NCBI GenBank assembly: GCA_020630015.1
Contig: JAHDCF010000029.1
Coordinates: forward strand, 1 to 36,667
Length of the DNA: 36,667 bases
DNA from: Planktomarina sp.
GTDB lineage: Bacteria > Pseudomonadota > Alphaproteobacteria > Rhodobacterales > Rhodobacteraceae
Reading direction: 5' to 3'
Shown: positions 15,411 through 25,133 of the stretch, one piece after another
How positions within the stretch are numbered: the first letter of the stretch is position 1
Layout: each line of letters starts with the position of its first letter
Position numbers and translations under genes: made by a program
The notes under the pieces: model-generated
Seen by the model: only the letters and a program-made list of their open reading frames with translations
Told to the model about the DNA's origin: nothing
Database searches by the model: none

Positions 15411-18400
15411 GTGGGCTTGTGTTGGCCAATGTCGGCTTGGGTGAGTCAAAATCCCAGATGATTTCTTGACCCATACTTGATTTTGATTGGCGGCGCAGGG
15501 CCCAATCACGGGCGGCCTTGCTTGCGCGTCCCATCGACAGGCGCGCCAAAAGTCGCGCAACCCATATGGCGTAAGTGGTGGCCCAAACCCGCAAGGCCAG
15601 CATCGACGGGGTGAACAGCAATGTCAGCACAGTCGCGATTCCCAAACCGAAAACGACAGCAGTTGCCAGTTGTTTCCACCACAGCGATGTGGGTGAGTTT
15701 AGGGTATATCCACCGCCAAAGAAATCGAGGCTGAGGCCAAACATCATTGGGGCAAGACCCGCCATCGTTGTGATGGTCGTCAACAACACGGGCCTAATGC
15801 GATCTTCGGCCGTGCGCACAATCGCCTCGACCTTGGGCATATACCGGCCGTAATCTTGGTAAGTGTCGATCAAAACAATGTTGTTGTTCACGACAATCCC
15901 TGCCAACGCCACGATGCCGGTGCCTGTCATGATGATCGAAAAGGCCTGCCCCATGACCAGCATGCCAATCAAAACGCCCGTGGTCGACAACACAACCGCC
16001 AACAAAACCAGAACGGAATTATAGACGCTGTTGAATTGCGCCAACAGGATGATGAACATCAATCCCAACGCGCCCATGAAGGCTTGGCTGAGGAATGCTT
16101 GGCTTTCGGCTTCGTCTTCTTGATCGCCAGTCCATTCCCATTCAAGGCCCGCTGGCAGAGGGTTGGTTTCCAACCATTCCGTCAGTTTCGCCACGCGGGT
16201 CGCTGGGTTTACGATAACCTCTTGTTCGTCGCCATTTTCATCAACAACGGTTTCGGTCAAATCTGGTGTCACGGCGGCTTTGACGTCGAAGTATCGGGTC
16301 TGATCAATGCGGTTGATCATACCCAATTTGGCGATGGGTTCGCGGGTGATGAAATTTGACAAAGGAACCAAACCCGAAGGGGTGCGAACCTTTAAGGAAT
16401 CCAATGTCGATAAAACCCGATCCTCTTTGGGAAGACGAACCCGAATTTCAACTTCTTCTTCGGAACTTGGGACCCGCATCGTATCCAAGAAAATACCGCG
16501 GGTAACCAATTGCACCATGGCCCCCACAGTGGCCACATCTGCACCGTATCGGCCTGCCTTTTCCACATCGACGTTAATCTGCCAATCAATGCCAGGAAGG
16601 GGCAGGGTATCTTCGATTGAAGAAAGCCCAAAGGTGGATTCAAATTGTTTGCGCGCCAAGGCGGTGCCAGCAAGCAAATCTTCCCAATTGTCACCTTTGA
16701 TGCGCAAGTGCACAGGTTTTGCCGAAGCGGGCCCCATCGCAAGGTTCAGAATTTCGGTTTTGATGCCCGGCAAAACATCCAATCGCGTTTGCAACTGATT
16801 GATAATTGTATTGCCATCCAAGGCTTCGTCTTGTTCGCTGGTGGTCCAGGGAATGAAGCCAAAAATTTTGGTATCAGTGTCAATCGTTGGTCGATCTTCC
16901 CAAGGCACCAACTCGATTTGCGCCTGGCCAATGGTATCAAGGGGCGCGCCTGCACCACCTGTGTTGGCATTTAGCCCGCCTTCACCGGCAAAGGCGAAAG
17001 TGCTTTGAACACCGGGCTGGGACAGGATGATATCCTCTGCCTGGCGCAGCAATTTATCTTTTTCTTCCAATGACATGTTGCCACGCGCCCGGACGTAAAC
17101 GATGGCTTGCTCAGGCTCGGTCTCAACGAAGAATTCAACGCCTTTGTTGTTGCTGCCAAAATAGATGAATGTTGCACCGACAAATGCCACCACGAAGAAT
17201 ACAACCGCCAGAGGCATGACAGGGTTTCCAGTGAGAAATTGAACGAAATAGCCGAACGGGGTGCGCTGACGCTGTGTTTGGATTTTCTTTTCGCGGCGTG
17301 GAAGGATCATTCGCATGCCCGTGCGGAGTGCATTTCCCACACGTGGAAATATCGCGGCCAAAGCAAGAAACAACACGCCGACACCGACAACAAGAAAGGC
17401 AAACCCCAAAACGCCCAGCAATGCAAGCGCTGTCCATGCCAACATTGCAGGTACCACAGTGCCCAAAACTGTGCCGATGCTGCTTCCATCAAAGTTTGTC
17501 GAAACCAAACCAAATCCTGTTTGTACCATCCCCAGAACGGCGGCTGCCAAAGCCATCAAAACGAGAGCGCCAATTGCCAATAATATGTGCTGGTAAAACT
17601 TTGCATTCGCAATCCAAGTGGTGCGGTCATTCAAAAACTTCGCGATGCCGGCTGTTACCCCGCCCAAGACGGGCAGATAAATCAGTGCGACCACCAAAGA
17701 AGCGGACAAAACGAAGATCAGGGTCACAGGTAACATCCCCATGAACTGCCCCGGCACCCCGGGCCAAAATAGCATGGGAAGGAATGCACAGAGTGTCGTC
17801 GCGGTGGAGGATACAATCGGCCAGAACATCCTTTTGGCCGCATCGGTGTAAGCCTCCATCGGTCCTGCGCCGTCGCGGATCCGTTTGTCGGCATATTCCA
17901 CCACAACGATTGCGCCATCCACCAACATGCCCACGGCTAGGATCAGACCGAACATAACAATGTTTGAAATGGTGATGCCCATTAAGGCCAAAAGGGCAAA
18001 GCACAACAAAAACGACGTGGGGATTGCAAATCCAACCAACAGGGCAGGGCGGATGCCGAGGGCCGCCAACACAACAATCATAACCAAGGCGATGGCTGTA
18101 ATGACCGAACCTTCAAGTTGGTTCACCATGGAATCTACTTGCCGCGATTGATCGTTGGATGAGGTAACCGTCACGGCATTCTGCAGCTCTGTTGGCCACA
18201 GTTTGCGTTCTTTTTCAACTTCATCCACCACCAAAGCGGCGGTATCGATCAGGTTAAACCCTTTGCGTTTCACCACCTGCAAGGCAACGGTGGTTTCACC
18301 GTTAAATCGTGCTGTACCTTCGCGATCCTCAAACGTCAGGCCAATGGTTGCCAAATCGCCCAACGTAACAACCCGATCCCCGTTCGTTTTGACGGGCAGA

Positions 18401-19122
18401 TTATAAATATCCTGCGTTTCGTTGAACGAAGACGGAATTTTCACGGCAAAGCTTGACGTGGCGCTGTCGGCAGATCCGGCTGGGATCAATTGGTTGTTGT
18501 TGACAACAACGTTGATCAATTCACCTGCGGTTACATTATAGGCCTCAAGTTTGAGGGGGTCGATGATCACCTCCACCATCTCATCCCGATGACCGGCCAA
18601 TGTCGCACTTAAAACGGGTTCAAGACCTTCCAAACGATCTTGCAGGTTTTGGGCGAGTTTAAGCAACGTTCGCTCTGGCACCTCACCAGACAGGCTGACG
18701 ATGATGATGGGAAATTCAGAAAAGTTGAATTCGTTAATGGAATATTTATCGGCACCGCTCGGAAAATTCGCCTCAGCCGTGTTCATTCGGTCGCGGACAT
18801 CTGCGATGATTTTTGTTTTGTCCCAACCGAATTCAAACTCAAGCACAAGGTTGGCATAGTTATCCACGGCGGTTGAGGTCATCTTTTTCAGACCATCCAA
18901 ATCCGCCAGTTCAGTTTCCATCGGCTTGATCAGAAGTTTTTCACTATCCTCTGCAGAAATGCCCTGAAAAGGGAGGGAGATGATCAAAGCCGGGATTTCA
19001 ATATCGGGCTCACCCTCTTTGGGAAGCGTCACGTAAGCAAGTGTTCCGACAGCCAGCGATAATACGATGAATGCCAGCACCATACGGGCACGGCTTGCGG
19101 CCCAATCGACAAGACCGGTCAT
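15394..19122 (-). CDS. RND efflux transporter permease, enlarged form
   Basis: Inner-membrane proton-driven pump of the AcrB superfamily. At 1242 residues it is about 200 longer than AcrB. Seen: TM1 (11-33), porter sequence, TM2-TM6 (about 337-488), a second porter (660-1000) and TM8-TM12. Extra length comes partly from residues 490-630, which hold two or three extra hydrophobic stretches (512-532, 553-592) and a basic segment (LPRREKKIQTQRQR) before TM7 at about 634. In TM4 the usual VDDA is VDGA (Asp402, Gly403); in TM10 the relay lysine is replaced by Asn (VVNNNIVLID, 1079-1081). Its ATG overlaps the adaptor stop by 4 bases. Substrate unknown, and no outer-membrane channel gene lies nearby. 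Confidence 0.9.
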   Translation of the reverse strand: MTGLVDWAASRARMVLAFIVLSLAVGTLAYVTLPKEGEPDIEIPALIISLPFQGISAEDSEKLLIKPMETELADLDGLKKMTSTAVDNYANLVLEFEFGWDKTKIIADVRDRMNTAEANFPSGADKYSINEFNFSEFPIIIVSLSGEVPERTLLKLAQNLQDRLEGLEPVLSATLAGHRDEMVEVIIDPLKLEAYNVTAGELINVVVNNNQLIPAGSADSATSSFAVKIPSSFNETQDIYNLPVKTNGDRVVTLGDLATIGLTFEDREGTARFNGETTVALQVVKRKGFNLIDTAALVVDEVEKERKLWPTELQNAVTVTSSNDQSRQVDSMVNQLEGSVITAIALVMIVVLAALGIRPALLVGFAIPTSFLLCFALLALMGITISNIVMFGLILAVGMLVDGAIVVVEYADKRIRDGAGPMEAYTDAAKRMFWPIVSSTATTLCAFLPMLFWPGVPGQFMGMLPVTLIFVLSASLVVALIYLPVLGGVTAGIAKFLNDRTTWIANAKFYQHILLAIGALVLMALAAAVLGMVQTGFGLVSTNFDGSSIGTVLGTVVPAMLAWTALALLGVLGFAFLVVGVGVLFLALAAIFPRVGNALRTGMRMILPRREKKIQTQRQRTPFGYFVQFLTGNPVMPLAVVFFVVAFVGATFIYFGSNNKGVEFFVETEPEQAIVYVRARGNMSLEEKDKLLRQAEDIILSQPGVQSTFAFAGEGGLNANTGGAGAPLDTIGQAQIELVPWEDRPTIDTDTKIFGFIPWTTSEQDEALDGNTIINQLQTRLDVLPGIKTEILNLAMGPASAKPVHLRIKGDNWEDLLAGTALARKQFESTFGLSSIEDTLPLPGIDWQINVDVEKAGRYGADVATVGAMVQLVTRGIFLDTMRVPSSEEEVEIRVRLPKEDRVLSTLDSLKVRTPSGLVPLSNFITREPIAKLGMINRIDQTRYFDVKAAVTPDLTETVVDENGDEQEVIVNPATRVAKLTEWLETNPLPAGLEWEWTGDQEDEAESQAFLSQAFMGALGLMFIILLAQFNSVYNSVLVLLAVVLSTTGVLIGMLVMGQAFSIIMTGTGIVALAGIVVNNNIVLIDTYQDYGRYMPKVEAIVRTAEDRIRPVLLTTITTMAGLAPMMFGLSLDFFGGGYTLNSPTSLWWKQLATAVVFGLGIATVLTLLFTPSMLALRVWATTYAIWVARLLARLSMGRASKAARDWALRRQSKSSMGQEIIWDFDSPKPTLANTSPLKAAE

Positions 19123-20681
19123 TGAGCAGCCCCCCGCATCGTCGTTCTGACCTGCACACCTTCGGTGACAAACTCTTGGCCAACCACAATGATTTTTGCC
19201 ATTTCAGGCAGGCCATCCACCCACATGCCGTCGATGGTGTCGCGAAGAACGGTAACGGGTTTGAATTTCACCACATCATTATCATCAACCGTGCGCAGAC
19301 CCAAAGCGCCATTGGCATTCAAAGTCAGGGCAGAACCTGGAACCAAATGCGCTTTCGTCCCTGCAGATGCGATTGCGATATCTGCGGATTGTCCGTCACG
19401 AATGGTCAGATCTGGGTTTGGAACTTCGATTTCAACACGAAACGTACGTGTTGTTTGATCTGCGGATCGGGACAGAAAGGAAACTCTACCTTGCACCTCT
19501 GAACCGTTGAGCAAACGTGCCTGCGCCATTTTTCCAAGCGTCACACGGTTCACATCCACCTCAGTCACGAAACCCACCAGTTTAATTGGGTCAAGCTGGA
19601 TGACGGTGGCGCATAAGGCACCGGGTTGTAAAACGCTGCCCAATTCTGCGGTGTCCGATTCAAGGATGCCGTCAAATGAAGCTTTGATGATCAAACGCTC
19701 AATCTCTTTGGCGGCCGATGCAACGCCGGCCTCTGCACTTTCAATAGCGGCTTGCGTTGATTCAATGCCAGCCTCGGCGGTTTTGATATTGGCTTCGGCA
19801 GAACTAATGCCGGCTTCGGCATTGCGCACACCCGCTTTGGCAGATTCAATCCCCGCTTCCGCATTGCGGACACCCGCAGCGGCAGATTCAATTCCCGCTT
19901 CTGCGTTTCTGATTCCGGCCAGTGCGGTTTCAATTCCAGCTTCGGCTGCTTTAACGCCGGCTTGTGCTGCTTCAAGCGCGGCAGAGGCCGCAGCGACACG
20001 TGTTTGTGATGCAAAGCCACCGGCTTTCAGCTTTGATGCTGCGTTTTCGTTAATCTGCGCTTCTTCTAAGCGTGCGCGCGCTTCTTGCAAACGGGCTTCG
20101 GCGCTTGGCACTTGCGAACGTGCTTCATCCAGACGTGCCTGGAAACTGGGAACTTGTGCACGCGCCTCATCCAGTCGTGCCTCTGAACTTGGTACCTGGG
20201 CTTTCGCTTCCGCCAATCGCGCCTCGGCACTTGGGACTTGGGCGCGTGCCTCCAACAGGCGTGCTTCGGCGCTTGGCACTTGTGCCCGCGCTTCGGCAAG
20301 GCGTGCTTGGGCTTCGGCCAATGCGGTGTCGCGTGTTCCGGGATCAAGTTCGCACATGGATTGCCCGGCTTTCACGAAAGTTCCCTTACGCAATGGAGGG
20401 GAAATCACTGCGCCACTGGTTTCGGCCACCAAATTCACCTGACGTGCGGCTTGGGTTTGCCCCCTGACCAAAACCTGACTGGTCAAATCTTGCGATGCGC
20501 TTTCGATCACCACAACAGAAACCAGCTTCTCTTCGTTGGGATCCGTGTCTTCAGTGGTTTGTTCAGATGCGTTCTCTTCGGTTTGTGAAGCGCCCGAAGG
20601 CAGGATCAAATCGCGCTGAAAAACAAAAAGAAAAATCACAGCCGCAACAATAATGGCGGTCAATATGGGAAGAAGACGCAT
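19119..20681 (-). CDS. RND efflux periplasmic adaptor with repeat-expanded hairpin
   Basis: 520-residue membrane-fusion protein joining the RND pump to an outer-membrane channel. The ATG at 20681, with GAGGG just upstream, fits better than an in-frame start 90 bases earlier. An N-terminal helix (residues 3-21) is followed by an acidic linker. The lipoyl half is LVAETSGAVISPPLRKGTFVKAGQ (about 84-107). The hairpin (about 117-330) has five 14-residue repeats with a proline each (131-200), a tip near 216-226 (SKLKAGGFAS), and twelve heptads rich in AEAGIES (239-322). The second lipoyl half, IIKASFDGILESD, and the beta-barrel domain follow. The hairpin is far longer than in AcrA. The stop overlaps the permease ATG. 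Confidence 0.9.
   Translation of the reverse strand: MRLLPILTAIIVAAVIFLFVFQRDLILPSGASQTEENASEQTTEDTDPNEEKLVSVVVIESASQDLTSQVLVRGQTQAARQVNLVAETSGAVISPPLRKGTFVKAGQSMCELDPGTRDTALAEAQARLAEARAQVPSAEARLLEARAQVPSAEARLAEAKAQVPSSEARLDEARAQVPSFQARLDEARSQVPSAEARLQEARARLEEAQINENAASKLKAGGFASQTRVAAASAALEAAQAGVKAAEAGIETALAGIRNAEAGIESAAAGVRNAEAGIESAKAGVRNAEAGISSAEANIKTAEAGIESTQAAIESAEAGVASAAKEIERLIIKASFDGILESDTAELGSVLQPGALCATVIQLDPIKLVGFVTEVDVNRVTLGKMAQARLLNGSEVQGRVSFLSRSADQTTRTFRVEIEVPNPDLTIRDGQSADIAIASAGTKAHLVPGSALTLNANGALGLRTVDDNDVVKFKPVTVLRDTIDGMWVDGLPEMAKIIVVGQEFVTEGVQVRTTMRGAAQ
19716..19967 (-). repeat. Heptad repeats in descending arm of the adaptor hairpin
   Basis: Twelve 7-residue units (residues 239-322) of the type AEAGIES / AKAGVRN, mostly alternating as 14-residue pairs. 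Almost every unit has Ala-Gly followed by Ile or Val. In DNA this is a degenerate 21/42-base tandem repeat. Confidence 0.85.
20082..20291 (-). repeat. 14-residue repeats in ascending arm of the adaptor hairpin
   Basis: Five 14-residue units (residues 131-200) of the type ARAQVPSAEARLxE, with prolines at 136, 150, 164, 178 and 192, plus one degenerate unit before them (117-130). In DNA this is a 42-base tandem repeat. Confidence 0.88.
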
Positions 20682-20814
20682 GCGATCCCTCGTTTCAATG
20701 CAAAACAATCCAAAGGCCTTATACCTGCAAGACATAGCTATGATCGCAGGGTGCACAAGTATTTTGCCCATTTTCGGGCGATGTGGCGCAGTTCACGTGG
20801 CGGAAATTTGGCTT

Positions 20815-20831
20815 AGTCACGAGACAGTCAC
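20815..20831. promoter_or_regulatory. AGTCAC direct repeat in the efflux/yfgM divergent region
   Basis: AGTCAC at 20815-20820 and again at 20826-20831, an 11-base period. The spacing resembles the tandem half-sites bound by PhoB/OmpR-type response regulators, whose core is GTCA. It lies in the 228-base gap between the divergent adaptor and yfgM genes, about 135 bases before the adaptor ATG and 80 before yfgM. No clear promoter was found beside it. The regulator is unknown. Confidence 0.3.
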
Positions 20832-20909
20832 TGCATTTTAAGGGTTGCCACTTGCCCAATCTTGGAAACTCACGCATATCTGCACCACAGGATTATTGTG
20901 GGCGAAACC

Positions 20910-21569
20910 ATGTCAGAAACAGACAGTTTTATCGAAGAAGTCACCGAAGAAGTTCAGCGCGAGAAATTGTTTGGATACATTAAGCGGTACGGTTGGATCG
21001 TCGCTGTATTTATTCTTTTGTTGGTGGGTGGAACCGCGTTCAACGAATATCGCAAAAGCCAAGCTGCGAAATCCGCGCAAGATCGGGGTGATCGCTTGAT
21101 GACCGCTCTTGAAATTGAAGATGAAGCAGAACGCAATGCGGCGCTCGAAAGCCTTGGTTCAAGTTCAGACGCTGGCATAGTCGAAGTATTGTTGGCCGCC
21201 AACGAACCGAGTCAAAAAACATCAGAAAGTTTGAGAGATTTGGCGTCAGATTCCGACGTTCCACAGCGTTTCCGGGATTTGGCCCAGCTCAAGTTGGTGG
21301 CGTTAAGTCCCGAGATGGACCTCAATGAACGTCTAACCCTTCTGGAACCACTTGCCGCCCCCGGTGCCACGTTCCAAAGTGTGGCGCTTGAATACCTTAT
21401 CGCGGCTTATCTTGAGTTTGGCGAAACTGATAAGGCAATCGAATTGTTGACTGCACAAGTCGAAAATGAATTCACATCCCCCGCGCAGGCACAGCGTATG
21501 ACTGAAATACTTGTTGCATTGGGTGTTGAACCTGATTTGGCAACTGGGCAAAGTGATGATAACCAATAA
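20910..21569 (+). CDS. YfgM-like TPR membrane protein
   Basis: 219-residue protein with a short cytosolic N-terminus, one membrane helix (about 24-45, YGWIVAVFILLLVGGTAF) followed by NEYRKSQ, and a periplasmic helical TPR-like domain. This fits the YfgM/TPR_21 family, which associates with SecYEG and periplasmic chaperones. The ATG at 20910 is preferred over an in-frame TTG at 20862, since MSETDSFIEEVTEEV is typical of alphaproteobacterial members. It is followed after 22 bases by bamB and then der, an order common in proteobacteria and supporting the assignment. Confidence 0.82.
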   Translation: MSETDSFIEEVTEEVQREKLFGYIKRYGWIVAVFILLLVGGTAFNEYRKSQAAKSAQDRGDRLMTALEIEDEAERNAALESLGSSSDAGIVEVLLAANEPSQKTSESLRDLASDSDVPQRFRDLAQLKLVALSPEMDLNERLTLLEPLAAPGATFQSVALEYLIAAYLEFGETDKAIELLTAQVENEFTSPAQAQRMTEILVALGVEPDLATGQSDDNQ

Positions 21570-21591
21570 CCCAATGAATGTGGGGTCGGGC

Positions 21592-22899
21592 ATGACAGTT
21601 TTACGCATCAGCACTTTGGCATTCGTGGCCTTTTTGGCTGCGTGCGGAAGCCAAGATGAGACACTTTCGGGTGAAAGATTGACCTCACTTGGGGAAGACG
21701 TCTCTGAAACCCCTTCAGTCTCCAATGAAATTGTCGGACTGCGCATTTCGCCTTCGAGGGCAAACGCAAGTTGGACCCATGTTGGTGGTTCACCGCAACA
21801 CCGCGTTGCGCATCCGGCACTTGGATCCTCTCTGTCGCAAATTTGGACCACACAGATCGGTGCGAAAGACACAAAAAAGAACAGAACCACTGCCCAGCCA
21901 GTGGTCAAAGACGGGCGGGTTTTTGTCAAAGATAGTTTGTCAAATGTAGTTGCCTTAACAACAAGCGGAACAATTCTTTGGCGCCGTGATTTGGCTCCGC
22001 CGTTGGAACTCGGGGCGCAGTTCAGCAGTGGTGGAATGGCGATTGATGGATCGGCCCTTTATGTGACCACTGGCGCGGGGGATTTGATCGCACTGGACCC
22101 ACAAAATGGGGATGTGTTGTGGGAACAAGACCTCGAAAGCTTTGGTGGATCCGCACCCACTGTTTATGGTGATCTGGTTTATGTTTCGGCAAGAGACGGT
22201 TCTGCGTGGGCGATCAACAAAGATAATGGTCGTATTGAATGGCAACTTGCAGGGCCTGCTGTGGCATCAAGTTTTGTCGGCGGCCCGGGACCCGCAATCA
22301 CAGACAAATGGGCGTTGTTTCCATTCGGGTCAGGGGAAGTGTTATCAACCTATCGCCGTGGTGGACTTCGTAATTGGACGGCATCGGTAACAGGTGGTCG
22401 CAGCGGCCAAGCGGTTGCAATCATCAATGACATTTCTGGTGATCCCGTGGTTGTGGGCAATTCAGTTTATGTGGGAACGGCAACAGGACCCACCGTTTCC
22501 TTGGACCTAAACACCGGTGAGCGGAATTGGTCGATGCGTGAAGGGGTTTTTGACGCCCTTTGGGTTGATGGGAATTCCATGTTTTTTGTGAACGACCAAA
22601 ACGTTTTGATGCGTGTGTCTTCAGGGACTGGTGAAAAAGTTTGGGAATTATCCTTGCCTCGTTTTTTGACCGACAAACCGCACAGAAGGCGGGGTGTTGT
22701 TGCGCATTACGGGCCAATTTTGGCGGGTGGTCGCCTGATCGTCGCGTCCTCGGATGAACGTCTGCGTTTCTTTGATCCAGAAACGGGTGGTTCAAAAGGA
22801 AGCATAACCATTGATGGCGGTGCAGCATCCGCACCTATTGTGGTGAATAACACACTTTATGTTCAAACACGCAACGGAAAGCTGTTGGCGTTTCGATAA
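21592..22899 (+). CDS. bamB: Outer membrane assembly lipoprotein BamB
   Basis: 435-residue beta-propeller with PQQ-like repeats. It supports the BamA complex that inserts outer-membrane proteins. The ATG at 21592 yields a lipoprotein signal, MTVLRISTLAFVAFLAAC, with Cys18 as lipid site; upstream in-frame ATGs at 21574 and 21556 would add residues before the signal. Repeats are visible as VVKDGRVFVKDSLSNVVALT, GSALYVTTGAGDLIALDPQNGDVLWEQD, YGDLVYVSARDGSAWAINKDNGRIEWQ and NTLYVQTRNGKLLAF. It lies between yfgM and der as expected. Confidence 0.9.
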   Translation: MTVLRISTLAFVAFLAACGSQDETLSGERLTSLGEDVSETPSVSNEIVGLRISPSRANASWTHVGGSPQHRVAHPALGSSLSQIWTTQIGAKDTKKNRTTAQPVVKDGRVFVKDSLSNVVALTTSGTILWRRDLAPPLELGAQFSSGGMAIDGSALYVTTGAGDLIALDPQNGDVLWEQDLESFGGSAPTVYGDLVYVSARDGSAWAINKDNGRIEWQLAGPAVASSFVGGPGPAITDKWALFPFGSGEVLSTYRRGGLRNWTASVTGGRSGQAVAIINDISGDPVVVGNSVYVGTATGPTVSLDLNTGERNWSMREGVFDALWVDGNSMFFVNDQNVLMRVSSGTGEKVWELSLPRFLTDKPHRRRGVVAHYGPILAGGRLIVASSDERLRFFDPETGGSKGSITIDGGAASAPIVVNNTLYVQTRNGKLLAFR

Positions 22900-22941
22900 G
22901 CATTCTGGCCTCTGCTGACAAAGGCTGCTAAAGGCGCTTTT

Positions 22942-24411
22942 ATGTCCTTTACGCTTGCAATAATCGGCCGACCCAATGTCGGCAAATCCACACTGTTCAA
23001 TCGCCTGGTTGGCAAAAAGCTTGCGCTTGTTGATAATCAGCCGGGTGTGACCCGCGATCTGCGCGAAGGCGCGGCGCGGCTAGGGCATTTGAAATTCACG
23101 GTTATTGATACAGCTGGCCTTGAAGATGCAACCGACGATAGTTTGCAAGGGCGGATGCGACGTTTGACTGAACGCGCCGTTGATATGGCCGATGCTTGTT
23201 TGTTTTTGATTGATGCACGTGCCGGAGTGACACCGGTTGATGAGGTTTTGGCCGATATTTTGCGAAAAAAGGATACAACAATCCTTTTGGCGGCAAACAA
23301 GGCAGAGGGTGCCGCCGCTGATGCCGGCGTTCTTGAAGCCTATTCACTCGGATTGGGGGAACCTCTCCGGTTGTCTGCCGAACACGGTGAAGGCATGGCA
23401 GAGCTTGCCGTGATGCTGGATCCTTTGATCAAAACCCAATCTGAGACATCAAAATCTGACTCCCCTGATACGGATGTTGCCTTGGATGTTGATGAAGAGG
23501 GCGAAGAAGATTTGCCCGATTTCGCCCCGACCCCTCAACGCCCGCTTCAAATCGCGGTTGTTGGCAGGCCAAATGCGGGAAAATCGACCCTCATCAACAA
23601 AATATTGGGTGAAGACCGTTTGTTAACCGGACCTGAGGCCGGAATTACGCGAGATTCTATTTCGCTAAGTATCGATTGGAACGGTGTTCCTACCCGAATT
23701 TTTGACACTGCAGGTATGCGTAAAAAGGCCAAAGTTCAGGAAAAGTTGGAAAAGCTTTCGGTGAGCGATGGTTTGCGGGCTGTGAAATTTGCAGAGGTTG
23801 TTGTCGTCTTACTGGATGCGGCAATCCCTTTTGAACAACAAGACCTTAGGATCGCTGATTTGGCTGAACGGGAAGGTCGCGCCGTTGTGGTAGCCGTGAA
23901 TAAGTGGGACATTGAAGATCACAAACAGCAAAAACTGGCCTCTTTGCGCGAAGCGTTTGGAAGGTTGCTTCCGCAGTTGCGCGGTGCGCCTTTGGTGACG
24001 GTTTCTGCAAAAACTGGCAAAGGATTGGATCGATTGCACGACGCCATTATGCGTGCTTATGAGGTGTGGAACACCCGCGTTCCGACCGCCCAATTGAACC
24101 GATGGCTTGAGGGCATGTTAGAAGCGCATCCACCGCCAGCCCCATCGGGGCGTCGCATCAAATTGCGGTATATGACGCAAGCCAAAACCCGGCCACCGGG
24201 GTTCGCTGTCATGTGTTCCCAACCCGACAAAATGTCCGATGCGTATAGCCGTTATTTGGTAAACGGCTTGCGGGAAGACTTTGATATGCCGGGCACGCCG
24301 ATCCGTCTTTGGATGCGGGGGCAAGGGGATCAAAACCCATATAAAGATAAGAAAAAGTCTACACCTTCACGCCTGAGAAAGCATCTGGGGAAAAAGCCTT
24401 TGAAAGGTTAA
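22942..24411 (+). CDS. der: GTPase Der (EngA)
   Basis: 489-residue tandem GTPase needed for 50S ribosome assembly. The first G domain has GRPNVGKST near residue 8, DTAGL and NKAE. The second begins near residue 207 with GRPNAGKST, then DTAGMRKK and NKWD. A KH-like C-terminal domain follows ([18 protein letters not shown] and [15 protein letters not shown]). An acidic linker (about 170-195) separates the G domains. The C-terminus is basic. The last 4 bases overlap the convergent TspO-like gene. Confidence 0.97.
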   Translation: MSFTLAIIGRPNVGKSTLFNRLVGKKLALVDNQPGVTRDLREGAARLGHLKFTVIDTAGLEDATDDSLQGRMRRLTERAVDMADACLFLIDARAGVTPVDEVLADILRKKDTTILLAANKAEGAAADAGVLEAYSLGLGEPLRLSAEHGEGMAELAVMLDPLIKTQSETSKSDSPDTDVALDVDEEGEEDLPDFAPTPQRPLQIAVVGRPNAGKSTLINKILGEDRLLTGPEAGITRDSISLSIDWNGVPTRIFDTAGMRKKAKVQEKLEKLSVSDGLRAVKFAEVVVVLLDAAIPFEQQDLRIADLAEREGRAVVVAVNKWDIEDHKQQKLASLREAFGRLLPQLRGAPLVTVSAKTGKGLDRLHDAIMRAYEVWNTRVPTAQLNRWLEGMLEAHPPPAPSGRRIKLRYMTQAKTRPPGFAVMCSQPDKMSDAYSRYLVNGLREDFDMPGTPIRLWMRGQGDQNPYKDKKKSTPSRLRKHLGKKPLKG

Positions 24412-25118
24412 GCGCGCCGCCAACTTATGAAAGTGACAGCCGTAATGAGCGCGGCGGCAATCGCGGTGGTAATGGTGATGGAGTAGATGTTATCTGTGTT
24501 CCCCACCACAATGCCAACCAATGCCCATACAACGGCCAACCCATAGGTGGGCATGCCTCCCAAACGAAACTGAACCGTGATCGCAAGCACAGTGGCAACC
24601 ATGATCCCGATTAGGGCCCATGTGGGTTCTTCAAATAGAATGCCAAAACCCGCCAATGTGACCCCCAAAGATACAAAAGATGCGGCGCTTAGCCATCCGG
24701 CATAAAGCGCATAGGGGGCTTTTTGCCACCATTTGACTGACCATGGCGCCCGCATCGCCGCTATGATGGCAAACCCCAACATGATCCAGATCGTTAAAGT
24801 TCCCCAAATGGCGGAGTTATTGGCGATCCAAGTCCAAAAAATGCCAATGAACAGGGAGGGGGCAATTGCAATTCTTGCTGCCCGCCATTCATTAGTCTCG
24901 CTTTGTTTGTATACGCCATAAACAGCAGATACGATGAGCCACCCATAAATCAGCCCCCAAATTGCAAAGGCATATCCCGCCGGCTGTATTGCAGGGTTGG
25001 GCTGGGGCTTGGGCAATACATCTGCCGTGTATCCCATAAAGGGTTCAACGAAATATGGCCCCAGTGCAAAAGCAAGTGTAAGGGCCAATATCAACCATGC
25101 GAGCGCGACGTTTTTCAT
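24408..25118 (-). CDS. TspO/MBR-like tryptophan-rich membrane protein
   Basis: 236-residue polytopic membrane protein with about seven to eight hydrophobic segments. [27 protein letters not shown] near residue 45 resembles the PPxWxFxPVWTxLY block of TspO, and tryptophans are frequent ([33 protein letters not shown]). TspO proteins usually have about 160 residues and five helices, so this is a long form or a distant relative. TspO of Rhodobacter affects porphyrin-related regulation. GAGGA precedes the ATG. It lies 15 bases after serS on the same strand. Confidence 0.55.
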   Translation of the reverse strand: MKNVALAWLILALTLAFALGPYFVEPFMGYTADVLPKPQPNPAIQPAGYAFAIWGLIYGWLIVSAVYGVYKQSETNEWRAARIAIAPSLFIGIFWTWIANNSAIWGTLTIWIMLGFAIIAAMRAPWSVKWWQKAPYALYAGWLSAASFVSLGVTLAGFGILFEEPTWALIGIMVATVLAITVQFRLGGMPTYGLAVVWALVGIVVGNTDNIYSITITTAIAAALITAVTFISWRRA

Positions 25119-25133
25119 GATGACATCCTCTGA

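Noticed and set aside
19507-20442. 311-residue plus-strand frame opposite the adaptor
   Set aside because: Its Ala/Ser/Arg-rich repeats are just the antisense of the adaptor repeats; the minus-strand frame has full adaptor domains.
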